Positions 17,201 to 25,173 of a stretch of 64,000 bases of DNA are shown here, one piece after another; positions within the stretch are counted from its first letter, which is position 1; each line of letters begins with the position of its first letter. The stretch is taken from NCBI GenBank assembly GCA_021819725.1, contig JAKAQR010000004.1, positions 80,598 to 144,597 of the forward strand. Reading direction: 5' to 3'. A program made the position numbers and the translations under genes. The DNA is from Actinomycetes bacterium (GTDB taxonomy: Bacteria > Actinomycetota > Acidimicrobiia > Acidimicrobiales > Acidimicrobiaceae). The notes beneath the pieces are model-generated. The model saw only the letters and a list, made by a program, of their open reading frames with translations, did no database searches and was not told the DNA's origin.

Positions 17201-20200
17201 GGGTCACCATCGGTAAGACCGCTGACCTGATAGCTATCGGTTGAGACGTCAAAGGTCTGGGAACCCTTGGTCACGGTGTTTGTCAGGGTCACCTGATAGG
17301 CCGGAGGGCTACCAAGGGAGTTCCCCCCGAGTTCACTGCTCGTGGGCGCGTCCCACGACAGCGAGAGACCATTGGTGATGGGGGTCGAGGCCAGATTGAG
17401 GGGACCCGAGACCGTTCCAGCTGCCGGAGTGGCGCCGATGCTAGAGGGGTTCGACGCAAAGCCGTTCCCGTTGAGCGCCACCACGTAGAAGGTATAGGCG
17501 GTACCAGGAGTAAGACTCTGGATGGTGTCGGTCAGGTCGCTAGTGGTGGTGGAACCAACCTTGGCGCCACCTGCGTACCAAGTAACCTGATAGCTCGTGA
17601 CCGCACCGGAGGCAGTCTGGCTCGCGGAACTCGGTGCCTCCCAGCCCAGGCTTACAGCCGAAGGACCGATATCGGTCAACGCAAGGTTCCTCACCGGATT
17701 CGGAGCCCCGTAGGCGACAAAGGGAGCGGCAAAGGTCGTACCTGACGCACCGGAAGAGGCCACTGGCGTGATCTCAACGAAGAGCGTCTGGCCCTCATAG
17801 CTTTGGGGAATCGAGAGATTTGCACTATAGGTGCTACCTGACTCGCCCGCCTGCTCTGAGCCTACAACCAAATTGCCAAAGGCGTCCGAGACGGCGACCT
17901 GGTACTGTGTTGATCCAGGACCGGTGAAGCTCACCTTGATGCTGCCAGGTGCATTATTGGTCACCGATGCATTGCTCACCTCCGTTGAGTACGGAGTCGC
18001 TCCAGCGGGTGAGGTACCTGGCATGCCAGCCACACCTGTACCACCAACTCCAGAGTAGGGAACCACCGTGGCACTGTAGATATCCGCTGGATTAAGATCG
18101 GTCAGGGTGTCGGTATAGGTGGTCACCCCATCGGCGGTGGTTGACGCAACGGCGCTTGCCGCGACCGTCGTAGATCGAGCCGCATACGAGCCTGCGGTGA
18201 GGTTGATCACAAAGCTCTTGGGCATTGCATACCCATCACCGGCTTGCACCTGCCAGCTGATGTTAAGAGCGCCGGTCTCAGAGTCAGTGGCCTGCAGGTT
18301 CACATTCTCGACGGGAGACGTCGCTAAGTTCTGTGCCTCAGCCTCATTCCCCGAGTAGACCGTCGGCCCATAGATCACCGGGCCATTGGCACCCTCCAAG
18401 AGGGTCGTAACACCAATCGAATAGGTATCCGCCTCGTTCAGGTCAGTGAAGACAGTACTCGTGGTCGTGACCGTTACCGGAGCACCGACTGCAACGTTGG
18501 CTGTGGTGCCGTCCTTGTACAGCTGGACCTGATACCCCGTTACGCTCAAGCCATTCGTTGACCCTGCGGTAGGGGGTTCCCAGCTCGCGCTCATCGACGG
18601 CATAGAACTTGTCGACCCAGGGGCGAGCACGATATTCGAGACACCGGCACTCATGCCCTGGTTCATAGTCAGGTTTCCCGCCAAGGTGGCACTGGCACCT
18701 AGTGCATCATTGGTGGGGCCATTGACATAGACAGGCATCACCGTAATGCCGTAGGTATAACCAGCGATCAACCCGTCAACAAGCACCGAGCAATTACCCT
18801 GCGTGCAGTCGAAGGCGGCGACGTTCGAGGAGGCTCCGGTGGTTCCAGAGGCCGGGAAGTACGCGGTAGCTGCGGGAACACCGTTGGTGCCGGTGGCCAC
18901 CACGTCATAGCCCTTGATATTCCATCCAGGTGAGGTGGAGCCTGTCGGTGCAACGAAGCTGAGGCTCGCCATCGTTGGACTACCGTTTTGATCATTCACA
19001 ACAGTCGCCGCGATGTTGCTCACACCAGGCAGCTCAAGCGCGGAGTCGGTCACCGTACCCGGCATAGGGGATGAACTCGCACTGCCAACGGCGCTCCCAT
19101 CCAACGAGTAGTTCGCGATTACAGTGACGTTGAGGTTCTGGCCCACCCCAAAGAGTAGCGAGCTGCTGGAACTCTGCAACGTCTCGCTAAACGTGCTCGT
19201 CGAGTTCGCAAAGGGTCCATAGGTGTAGCTCTTTCCGGTCGCCTGGTTCGATACCTTGATCGAGTAGGTAGCGCTGAGACCCGATGGGTTAGTAGCCTGG
19301 GGCGTCTGGCCAGCAACAGTGAGCTCGAGTGCGCCACCCGTGCTTGAGAAGCCCAACGAGCTGATCGAGGGTTGTGGCAACGCCGCATAGGTCGTGGCAA
19401 GACCGGGCAGCGTCGCCGATCCAACGAAGGTGCCAGAGGTGGCCCCATAAAGTGGGTATCGCGCGAGGACGATGACTCCATACTCGGTGCCCGGCACCAA
19501 GCCAGTCAGCGTCGTGGAGGTAACCGCACTGTGGGTCGCTGGTGCGATCCCAACGACGGTCTTGAGGCTGCTCAGCAGCATCACTGGATTCGTCGCGGTG
19601 GACTCAAGCGCGTTCAGCGGAGCATAGAGCAGCGTATAGGAGCTCGGAGCGATCGAACCGGTGCCATCCGAGAGCGGAATCGACGGCGAAGCATCCCAGC
19701 TGACGTTTAAGGCAGGAGAGCCGTTTGCGTACTCCGTCTTCATACTCGGTGCGGTGAGCGATAGGAGTGACTGGGTAGGCATATACAGTGAGTCACTCGC
19801 CGATGCGCCAACGGTCGTTTGGCTCGCCTCAGCGGTGTCGGTATAATTGGCATAGACGAGGGCTTCGTAGGTGGTGGCACTTGCGAAACCACTCGTGATG
19901 CCTGCTGGAATAGCGAGGTTGTAAGCCGTCGAGGTACCGGAGGCACCGACACTGTTATCGACCCAGTAGACGTTGGCGTTGTTGGTGGGGTCGACGATCT
20001 CTACCGTGAAGCCATTCAACGCATAGCCTGAGGGAACATCCTTAGTCGTTGGGCCAGTCCAGCTCACGGTCCCACCGAGATCCTGAGACATCGCAAAGAC
20101 GACATTTTGTGGCCCAGGGAGCTGGGCTTGATTGGTGATCATGATCGTCGAGGGGTTGGAGTTCGAGATACCAACCTCACTCGAGCCGTTGTAGAAGGTG

Positions 20201-21663
20201 GCCTCGACGGTTGCGGTGACGGTGTCACCGACGACCATGGGGAACTCATTGGAACTCACGGAAAAGTCAAGACTCTGGCCCCAGCCGAGGGTCGTAGGAG
20301 TCTGGTAGACACTGTAAGTTCTCGAACCATCGGTGAGCACGATCTGGTACTGGGCCTTGATTCCAGCAGCTCCCTGGGTCGGTGCGGCTGGGGTGTTGAA
20401 GGACCCACTCACCTGCAACGTAGAGGCACCGGTCTCGGCCGAGGTGAGACTCGTCAGGGTCGGAGCACCCAGAGAGCTATTCGCGAGGAACGTGCCGGTC
20501 TGTGGAGCGCCCGTGAAGGTGCCATTGCCGTTCGACCAGATGACAGAGACCGAGTAGTTGTAGGTAAGCCCCTGGGTCACGTCAAAGACAGCGCTCTGGG
20601 TCTTAGCGGAACTGTTGTAGCCTACCGTCTGGGTCGTTGGCGTACCGGCGGTAGAGGCATAGGTTACCTGGTAACCCTTGGGCGTATAGGGCTCGTTATC
20701 GACAGTCGTTGCCGCCACGCTATCCCAACTGATCGTCTCCTGCGGGTTCGCAAAAGTGCTCTGATCGGCATAGGAGGGAGTGGCCGTCATGCCCTGAACC
20801 TGGGGCAGCTGGGGAGTAAGATCCTTGACTGACGGTACGGTCGACGCATAGGTCGTGGTCAATGGGACTGGGGCCGCGGTGAGGTCCGCTGTCAAGCTGT
20901 AGTCAGCGGTCACCAGATAGCTGTACTCATGCCCAGGGGTAAGGCCTGAGAAGTTGGTCGAATAGCTGCCTGTACTGTTAGGCGACACCGTCTTTGGTCC
21001 ACCAACAACAGCACCACTTTTGTTAAGCACCGTCACTGTGAAACCGTCGAGCTTCGCACCCACATTTGAATCGACATAGCCGCTCTCCGGCCCTGAGAAC
21101 GCGACGGCCACATTAGCGAGCTGATCGGTGGCGTTGAGCGAGTACTGAGGGGCAACGGGAACCGATGGGTAATCGGTGGGGGAAAAAGCGCTGGTCGTGA
21201 CCGCTACGAGGCTGCTAGCGCTGTTGAGCCTCCACACCGAGTTACCAAGATCGGTAGCCACGGTGTCTCCATTCACATTTGTTGGATACTGGATGAAATC
21301 AACGGCGGCTCCAGGTGCGAGGGGGCTAGGTAGGGTTGCCAGCAAGCTGTCGGGATTAGGGGGAGTAGCCTGTGTCGGGTACAGGTCTACGAAATAGGGA
21401 TTTCCCCTCGGTGGGAAGATTTGAAGCGCATAACCTCCCACACCATTCGGAGGCGGGGTTAGGGCACCGTTGGCCGTGACGGTGATCGTGTACGACGCTG
21501 GGGTGGCGGCGTAGAACATCTTGGTGATTGCCGTAGCAGAGTTCGAAGTCGGTTGTGCGAATGCAGGTGCGGCACCGATTGCAATGACTCCAACGGTGGT
21601 CAGTCCTAAAGCCGCTCCTACGCGAAGTGCGGCCGATCCATGGTGCTTGAGTGAACGCTTCAT
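14278..21663 (-). CDS. Giant secreted fibronectin type III protein with C-terminal DGG repeats
   Basis: A 2461-residue exported protein. The Sec signal peptide runs from a positive MKRSLKHH through a hydrophobic core (LGLTTVGVIAIGAA) to a likely cleavage at APAFA|QP (residue 36). Residues ~45-2100 are a chain of roughly twenty FN3-like Ig modules, recognisable from recurring G-L-T-x-G-x-x-Y-x-[FV]-x-V and S-W-[DE]-x-P patterns. A Ser/Thr/Pro linker follows near 2140. The last ~270 residues hold six copies of a DGGxFxFGSA-type repeat (for example AADGGVFNFGSA), interspersed with GLTGSRPLNAPIVGIA; such repeats are frequent in acidimicrobial surface proteins and are probably propeller-like. There is no LPXTG motif or C-terminal anchor. 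The likely role is adhesion or biofilm matrix, by inference. AAAGGA precedes the ATG. Confidence 0.9.
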   Translation of the reverse strand: MKRSLKHHGSAALRVGAALGLTTVGVIAIGAAPAFAQPTSNSATAITKMFYAATPASYTITVTANGALTPPPNGVGGYALQIFPPRGNPYFVDLYPTQATPPNPDSLLATLPSPLAPGAAVDFIQYPTNVNGDTVATDLGNSVWRLNSASSLVAVTTSAFSPTDYPSVPVAPQYSLNATDQLANVAVAFSGPESGYVDSNVGAKLDGFTVTVLNKSGAVVGGPKTVSPNSTGSYSTNFSGLTPGHEYSYLVTADYSLTADLTAAPVPLTTTYASTVPSVKDLTPQLPQVQGMTATPSYADQSTFANPQETISWDSVAATTVDNEPYTPKGYQVTYASTAGTPTTQTVGYNSSAKTQSAVFDVTQGLTYNYSVSVIWSNGNGTFTGAPQTGTFLANSSLGAPTLTSLTSAETGASTLQVSGSFNTPAAPTQGAAGIKAQYQIVLTDGSRTYSVYQTPTTLGWGQSLDFSVSSNEFPMVVGDTVTATVEATFYNGSSEVGISNSNPSTIMITNQAQLPGPQNVVFAMSQDLGGTVSWTGPTTKDVPSGYALNGFTVEIVDPTNNANVYWVDNSVGASGTSTAYNLAIPAGITSGFASATTYEALVYANYTDTAEASQTTVGASASDSLYMPTQSLLSLTAPSMKTEYANGSPALNVSWDASPSIPLSDGTGSIAPSSYTLLYAPLNALESTATNPVMLLSSLKTVVGIAPATHSAVTSTTLTGLVPGTEYGVIVLARYPLYGATSGTFVGSATLPGLATTYAALPQPSISSLGFSSTGGALELTVAGQTPQATNPSGLSATYSIKVSNQATGKSYTYGPFANSTSTFSETLQSSSSSLLFGVGQNLNVTVIANYSLDGSAVGSASSSPMPGTVTDSALELPGVSNIAATVVNDQNGSPTMASLSFVAPTGSTSPGWNIKGYDVVATGTNGVPAATAYFPASGTTGASSNVAAFDCTQGNCSVLVDGLIAGYTYGITVMPVYVNGPTNDALGASATLAGNLTMNQGMSAGVSNIVLAPGSTSSMPSMSASWEPPTAGSTNGLSVTGYQVQLYKDGTTANVAVGAPVTVTTTSTVFTDLNEADTYSIGVTTLLEGANGPVIYGPTVYSGNEAEAQNLATSPVENVNLQATDSETGALNISWQVQAGDGYAMPKSFVINLTAGSYAARSTTVAASAVASTTADGVTTYTDTLTDLNPADIYSATVVPYSGVGGTGVAGMPGTSPAGATPYSTEVSNASVTNNAPGSIKVSFTGPGSTQYQVAVSDAFGNLVVGSEQAGESGSTYSANLSIPQSYEGQTLFVEITPVASSGASGTTFAAPFVAYGAPNPVRNLALTDIGPSAVSLGWEAPSSASQTASGAVTSYQVTWYAGGAKVGSTTTSDLTDTIQSLTPGTAYTFYVVALNGNGFASNPSSIGATPAAGTVSGPLNLASTPITNGLSLSWDAPTSSELGGNSLGSPPAYQVTLTNTVTKGSQTFDVSTDSYQVSGLTDGDPYTVSVRAQVVSATTGNDFWSHAATLGADTATTPVVAPDAVTGLKALVSGGQVLVTWNRVSGATDYRVSVDGAAPVSTNDANAYAFAATAGQEYTVEVFAMNGEAQGTPNEVTEFVSSGPVMPSIAEVGPNTQIGSTYPSMTSPATTHDVTVNFTAPVSIGSAEVSSYTITLYSLNGIQGSSPSPIATVTVPISAVLQGLNGEIYSHTFAGIPDGTTVAANVSANTGANDSVSSQTDSIAVVGRLGAPSAINATPGSHEISLHVNAPVTDNGATPTSLVIYYEGSDGIVHVVNVAHPTVSQGVWSYTLGGLTNGESYQVWVAFANQNGEIGQAGQATDVATTGTSLTPYTPFPSTAPTTVVSATPVRSGTVNVGFTALPSEYNPQYVITYYTSGGAIQTMVVPPTTIPTGQMYTVPVTGLTNGDRYKFTVTAYAGFVGNTGPGGKLVEGSPPHAEATPYGLPGMVTVTSLTTGSDGFSMKWSAPAGGGTSITGYSYTVSTSAGVVDSGTTTSTSLSRSSLTNGTDYTVSIYATNVIGNGPTTTLSVIPESAAPKVTNLVVTPTAGDASVSLSIPQATEGNSSSAITGYEYRYGPTNVGFDSGWIQVPSTETGTNPIVTDVTGLTNGTEYSFEVRALSGTVASAYPTVSATPTAPAVVPPSTSPGGVTTITRTVTVVEPSTSSLSVTPSTSSSVVDSVPYAMIAADGGYFNHGAPYDNSLPGENIATGAVVGGAPAGTNGYWMVTSNGTVYDFGSAHSFGNVTNLSGKVIGMASTPDGGGYWVATNSGNIYAFGNAANYVGVSKYGITGLSGSRPLNAPIVGIAALPNGNGLYLVAADGGVFNFGSAGLYGTTYSLGLTGLTGSRPLNAPIVGIAVDPEGTGYLLIAADGGVFNLGSAQFQGSTYTYGITGLTGDHPLNAPIIGGAFGPTVNGKQGYYLFAADGGVFNFGSAPYEGSDASLKLAKPMVTGFVFPS

Positions 21664-21775
21664 CTGTTGTCATCCTTTCGACACGAGCTGGTCTCCCAGC
21701 TACTGCTTTTGGTCCTCTGGACCGATTTTGATAAGAAACCAAACTTTTCCTAAAGTTCCGAGCGGCTCGTGTCGA
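21664..21775 (-). promoter_or_regulatory. Structured 5' leader of the giant FN3 gene (candidate RNA switch)
   Basis: An 11-bp perfect inverted repeat (21678-21688 with 21765-21775) would close a 76-nt domain. Inside it are hairpins GGTCC-3-GGACC (21711-21723) and AGCTGG-TCTC-CCAGCT (21686-21701). The second uses three bases of the outer arm (21686-21688). A small stem TGTC/GACA (21668-21671 with 21680-21683) places the Shine-Dalgarno in its loop and also competes with the outer arm. The outer helix therefore excludes the two local stems nearest the start codon. I recognise no known riboswitch class. Confidence 0.45.
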
Positions 21776-22108
21776 TATCTATTTTGTTGGAAGAATATCG
21801 TTTTAGCCGTGTGGACACTTTTACTACAGGGTCTATTTGTGGTGTCCCCTGAAATCCCTCCCTGATACTACTTGCCTGACCGACCTTGAGCATCCGCTAT
21901 CTTACTACCCCACTGAGGGTGTTGCGTCAGTTTTGCGATCTTTTTCTCAAGTTTGGCGCTTTTAGTGCCGATAACAGCCACAAACCTGCATATCCACCAC
22001 ATTTTGACGTCCGGACCGGCACTTCACCACGCTCCCGAGTCCACCAACCATGCAATCCGCTGAGAACGATTTTTACGCGTTACCCACAACATCTGGCAGG
22101 ATAGTCCC
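21776..22108. other. Divergent gap between the FN3 gene and the molybdoenzyme gene
   Basis: It is A/T-richer than its surroundings (for example TATTTTGTTGG near 21780) and should hold two divergent promoters. I see no reading frame with coding character and no further repeat. Confidence 0.4.
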
Positions 22109-22783
22109 ATGGCATCACCACCACCTCGAAATGCCGGGACTCAACATACCGGGAGACGCGTCGGGCGTCGGGTCTTTCTCTCCGTACTCGGTGCCGGTGT
22201 CGTCACTACGCTCTTTGGCCACGATATCGCCCAAACCATCAGCGGTCTCGCCAACTCCGGTGGATTTAGCCTCGGCGGTTTCGAGATCTATACCGTGACC
22301 GGTTCGATCCCAGATATCAAACCAGCCACCTATCGTCTCCGAATCGATGGCCATATCGAACATCCCCTGGAGCTAACCTATGAAGACCTACGATCGATGG
22401 TCCATCACGAGGTCACCTTCACCTTTACCTGTGTCACTGGATGGACCGTGCCAAATACCCACTGGCGAGGGGTACGGCTTGCGGACCTGATAACTCAGGT
22501 GCGGCCTCACGCCGATGTCCACGGTCTTGAGTTTTACAGCGCTGACGGGGTCTACACCGATTCTCTAAGTCTTGCAGAGGCGAAGCGCAGCGATGTGCTC
22601 CTTGCCATGGACCTCGGAGGAAAACCCATCTCCGCCGATCATGGTGCTCCGGTCCGCCTCCTGGTGCCAGACATGTATGGTTACAAGTCCGTGAAGTGGC
22701 TAGACAAGATCAGCTTTGTCTCTCAACAGGTACCGGGTTACTGGGAACAGCGGGGCTATCCAGTCAATGCCACCATCTCCTGA
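22109..22783 (+). CDS. Tat-exported molybdopterin-dependent oxidoreductase (SUOX/YedY fold)
   Basis: A 224-residue protein of the sulfite-oxidase fold. A twin-arginine signal (GRRVFLSVLG, Arg20-21) indicates export of the folded cofactor-containing enzyme. Cys108 in FTCVTGW is the conserved molybdenum ligand, and the later SADHGAPVRLLVPDMYGYKSVKW segment is the family hallmark. It lacks the dimerisation domain of true sulfite oxidases, so it resembles MsrP/YedY-like reductases of unknown substrate. AGGA lies 7 nt before the ATG. It overlaps the next gene, a cytochrome b, by 17 bp; the pair probably forms one membrane-linked electron-transfer complex. Confidence 0.88.
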   Translation: MASPPPRNAGTQHTGRRVGRRVFLSVLGAGVVTTLFGHDIAQTISGLANSGGFSLGGFEIYTVTGSIPDIKPATYRLRIDGHIEHPLELTYEDLRSMVHHEVTFTFTCVTGWTVPNTHWRGVRLADLITQVRPHADVHGLEFYSADGVYTDSLSLAEAKRSDVLLAMDLGGKPISADHGAPVRLLVPDMYGYKSVKWLDKISFVSQQVPGYWEQRGYPVNATIS

Positions 22784-23384
22784 ACGCCACGAAACAATCC
22801 GACCGGTTGGCAAGGCCGTACGTTTCGCGGCCTTCGAGAAGCTGATCCACTGGGTCATCGCGGTCGCGATGCTAACCTTGCTTGCCACTGGCTTGATTCT
22901 GTGGGTGCCCGCCCTCTCTGCGCACCTACCACGACCACTCATCAATCGCATCCATATCGACACCGGCATCACCGCGACCATCGTCATGATCCTCTCGTTG
23001 ATCGGACCGTGGGGTAGAACTCTTCGTAAAGATCTTCACGAACTGATGATCGCGCCGGTCGATCAGCTCAACTCCTGGACCGGAGTCATCGGTGATTGGC
23101 TGCATCGCGCCGCCCCATCGCCAGAGAGTGACAGACCCGAGAGGTTCAACGTTGGCCAACGCCTCTTTACTGCAGCAATGGGCGCTCTTGCAATCCTCGC
23201 GGTCCTCACTGGATTCGCCCTGCGCACACCCGGGCGGATCCCATTATCCATCCAAGGGGGTGCTGAATTCACCCACGAGCTCGTCTTCTTCATCATCTTC
23301 GTGTTGGTGATTGGCCACATCACCAAAGCACTCATGAGCCTCCGCCGAGACCAGTGTACGAAGGGAAATCCTCGACAACCGTAA
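22767..23384 (+). CDS. Cytochrome b561 / formate-dehydrogenase-gamma-like membrane subunit
   Basis: A 205-residue integral membrane protein with four predicted helices (residues ~27-48, 68-82, 130-150, 175-195). Histidines at positions suited to haem b (His28 in EKLIHWV, His63, and two near 175-188 in FTHELVFF...IGHITKAL) fit the di-haem cytochrome b family that passes quinol electrons to periplasmic molybdoenzymes. The start is the ATG at 22767, which overlaps the end of the molybdoenzyme gene; an upstream in-frame ATG at 22716 would extend too far into that gene. Together the two genes form an MsrPQ-like but non-homologous-anchor pair (inference). Confidence 0.85.
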   Translation: MPPSPERHETIRPVGKAVRFAAFEKLIHWVIAVAMLTLLATGLILWVPALSAHLPRPLINRIHIDTGITATIVMILSLIGPWGRTLRKDLHELMIAPVDQLNSWTGVIGDWLHRAAPSPESDRPERFNVGQRLFTAAMGALAILAVLTGFALRTPGRIPLSIQGGAEFTHELVFFIIFVLVIGHITKALMSLRRDQCTKGNPRQP

Positions 23385-23982
23385 CGCTTAGCCATGGCAA
23401 GGAGCCTCTCAAACATACGAGGGTTCTCAATAACCCACTGCGCCAGCCATAGCCTCGGCGCATGACCGCGTTGCTCTCACCCAAGTAGGCGCCCGTTTTG
23501 TGGAATCTCCGACAACCAACAGCACCGCCCTGACCCCTCGCCTTCTGGTGCTCCACCGCGCAGCGCGACCAGCCCCCGCCAGGGTCCGAACATCGGATGC
23601 GACGGTTTCCCCTACCCTGACTACGTGCACAGATAGGAAAGACCTTACGCAAAGAGCGAGTCCGAGCACCACGGCTTCGCATATGGGCCAGCGACATTCA
23701 GACAAGTCAACGCTGGCACACTGCCTCGCGAACCAATGGCGACTACTCGCCGCAGCGCTGGCAGCGACCATACCCGTCACAAAGTGGCCAAACCAAAGGT
23801 TACGTGCTGTCCCAGGGACGTAAAGACACGAACGCAATACGAACCATCTCTACGCCCCTTCACCTACGACGACCAGTGATCTGGCTACGACAACCAACGC
23901 AAGTACGCCCTCAGCGCCCGATCTTGTAGCAGCCCACAATCAACCCAGGGGAGCGCCGAGCGACGCCAGCAATGTTAGAGGA
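23385..23982. other. 598-bp convergent gap, no gene seen
   Basis: Open frames exist on both strands (up to ~136 codons) but are rich in Arg/Ser/Cys and overlap each other, as in non-coding GC-rich DNA. No hairpin or repeat of note. It may be the remnant of a lost gene; nothing supports that directly. Confidence 0.4.
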
Positions 23983-25107
23983 TTAGAGGACGGTCACCAT
24001 GGTCCCGATGTGCAACATCGGATACACCACCGCTGCCGTCGGAATCGGGAGTTCCACGCAGCCATCGCTCTGTGGGAATCCATAGGCCGCACGAGGATAA
24101 CCATGGACAGCGACTGACCCGTGAAAATAGTTGATCCAGTGAACGAGCACGTGGTAATGGGTGCCATTCAAGTTTGTACCGCTCATGTAACCTTGCTTCT
24201 CGCGCAAGAAGATCGGCCACGTTCCAGCATGGGTGTCATCTGCACCCGCTCCCGTGTTACAGATGCTGGTCAACACAACCTTGCCATCGATCCAGACCTT
24301 GAGAGTCTCAGGTAGTGGGGACTTGGCGACATAGACATATGAGTAGGGGTTCGGATCCAACTGATGTTGGGCGACCGCAGCCAGTAGCGCCGACCATACC
24401 GCCGCCGAGGGCTCCCCGTTGATCGGCAAATTGCTGACGTTTTCAAAGGCCATAATTGCGGCCTGGGTCGCTACCCCCCACGAGCCAGGGTAAAACGTCG
24501 CCTGCAACGACGACGGCTCATCGGACCAGCGCAGATTGAAGTTGCCCTTTTGGACTAGGGCCAGATCCGCGTTGGAGGCAAGTCGACTGGTGGCCTTAAA
24601 GCTGTAAGGCAGATAGTTCAGCTGGGCGAGCAGCTGCTGCATCCTCAACAACGACCCTTGGGCGATCGAGAAGGAGACCTGCTCCGGATTTTGCATGCGC
24701 TGGCCCGAGGTCGCAAGAATCCCCGTCGGCCCCCCAGGAATGGTGACACTCTCCGTACCACCCGGGGTGTAACTTCCATCAGGAGCGAACTCAATCGTGG
24801 TTGGATTCTCCAAGAACCAAGAACCGGCGACCGGCGGACTCAAGGTTGGCATCGGGGTATGCGAACTGATGGAGGTCGAGAAACCGATCGTGATCGGCTG
24901 GTTGGGACGCACCTTGGTGGCTCCGGGGCCCGGTGACACCGAGGCAACGACCACATTTGCGCTACTACCAGAGCTGGCAGAATCATTCGAGGTGAGGGTC
25001 GCAGAGGAGCTGCCGTGCAGACTTGGTACTACCACAATACCGACGGCGACCAGCAGCACCACCACGACGCCGACAGCGAGAAGCATAATTTTTTTGGAGA
25101 ATTCCAC
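23983..25107 (-). CDS. L,D-transpeptidase (YkuD family) with Ig-like and peptidoglycan-binding-like regions
   Basis: A 374-residue cell-wall enzyme that makes 3-3 cross-links in peptidoglycan. An N-terminal membrane anchor (IMLLAVGVVVVLLVAVGIVVV, residues ~8-28) is followed by a Ser-rich linker and an Ig-like domain (~50-145). A peptidoglycan-binding-1-like helical segment (~150-250, with WGVATQAAIMAFE) and a C-terminal YkuD domain follow. The catalytic motif is HGYPRAAYGFPQSDGCVEL, with His335 and the nucleophile Cys350; the more usual S-H/R-G-C is S-D-G-C here. Start ATG at 25107. It is divergent from a membrane protein gene and fits with MurT/GatD-amidated peptidoglycan. Confidence 0.92.
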   Translation of the reverse strand: MEFSKKIMLLAVGVVVVLLVAVGIVVVPSLHGSSSATLTSNDSASSGSSANVVVASVSPGPGATKVRPNQPITIGFSTSISSHTPMPTLSPPVAGSWFLENPTTIEFAPDGSYTPGGTESVTIPGGPTGILATSGQRMQNPEQVSFSIAQGSLLRMQQLLAQLNYLPYSFKATSRLASNADLALVQKGNFNLRWSDEPSSLQATFYPGSWGVATQAAIMAFENVSNLPINGEPSAAVWSALLAAVAQHQLDPNPYSYVYVAKSPLPETLKVWIDGKVVLTSICNTGAGADDTHAGTWPIFLREKQGYMSGTNLNGTHYHVLVHWINYFHGSVAVHGYPRAAYGFPQSDGCVELPIPTAAVVYPMLHIGTMVTVL

Positions 25108-25173
25108 CTACATCACCCTGTCCTCCAGTATAGCAACGCAGCTGAAGATAGTCTGAACAATCGTCACCGAGCT

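Noticed and set aside
23427..23837. 136-codon frame on the minus strand in the gap after the cytochrome b gene
   Set aside because: Composition is that of non-coding GC-rich DNA, it overlaps equally long frames on the other strand, and there is no ribosome-binding site or recognisable domain.
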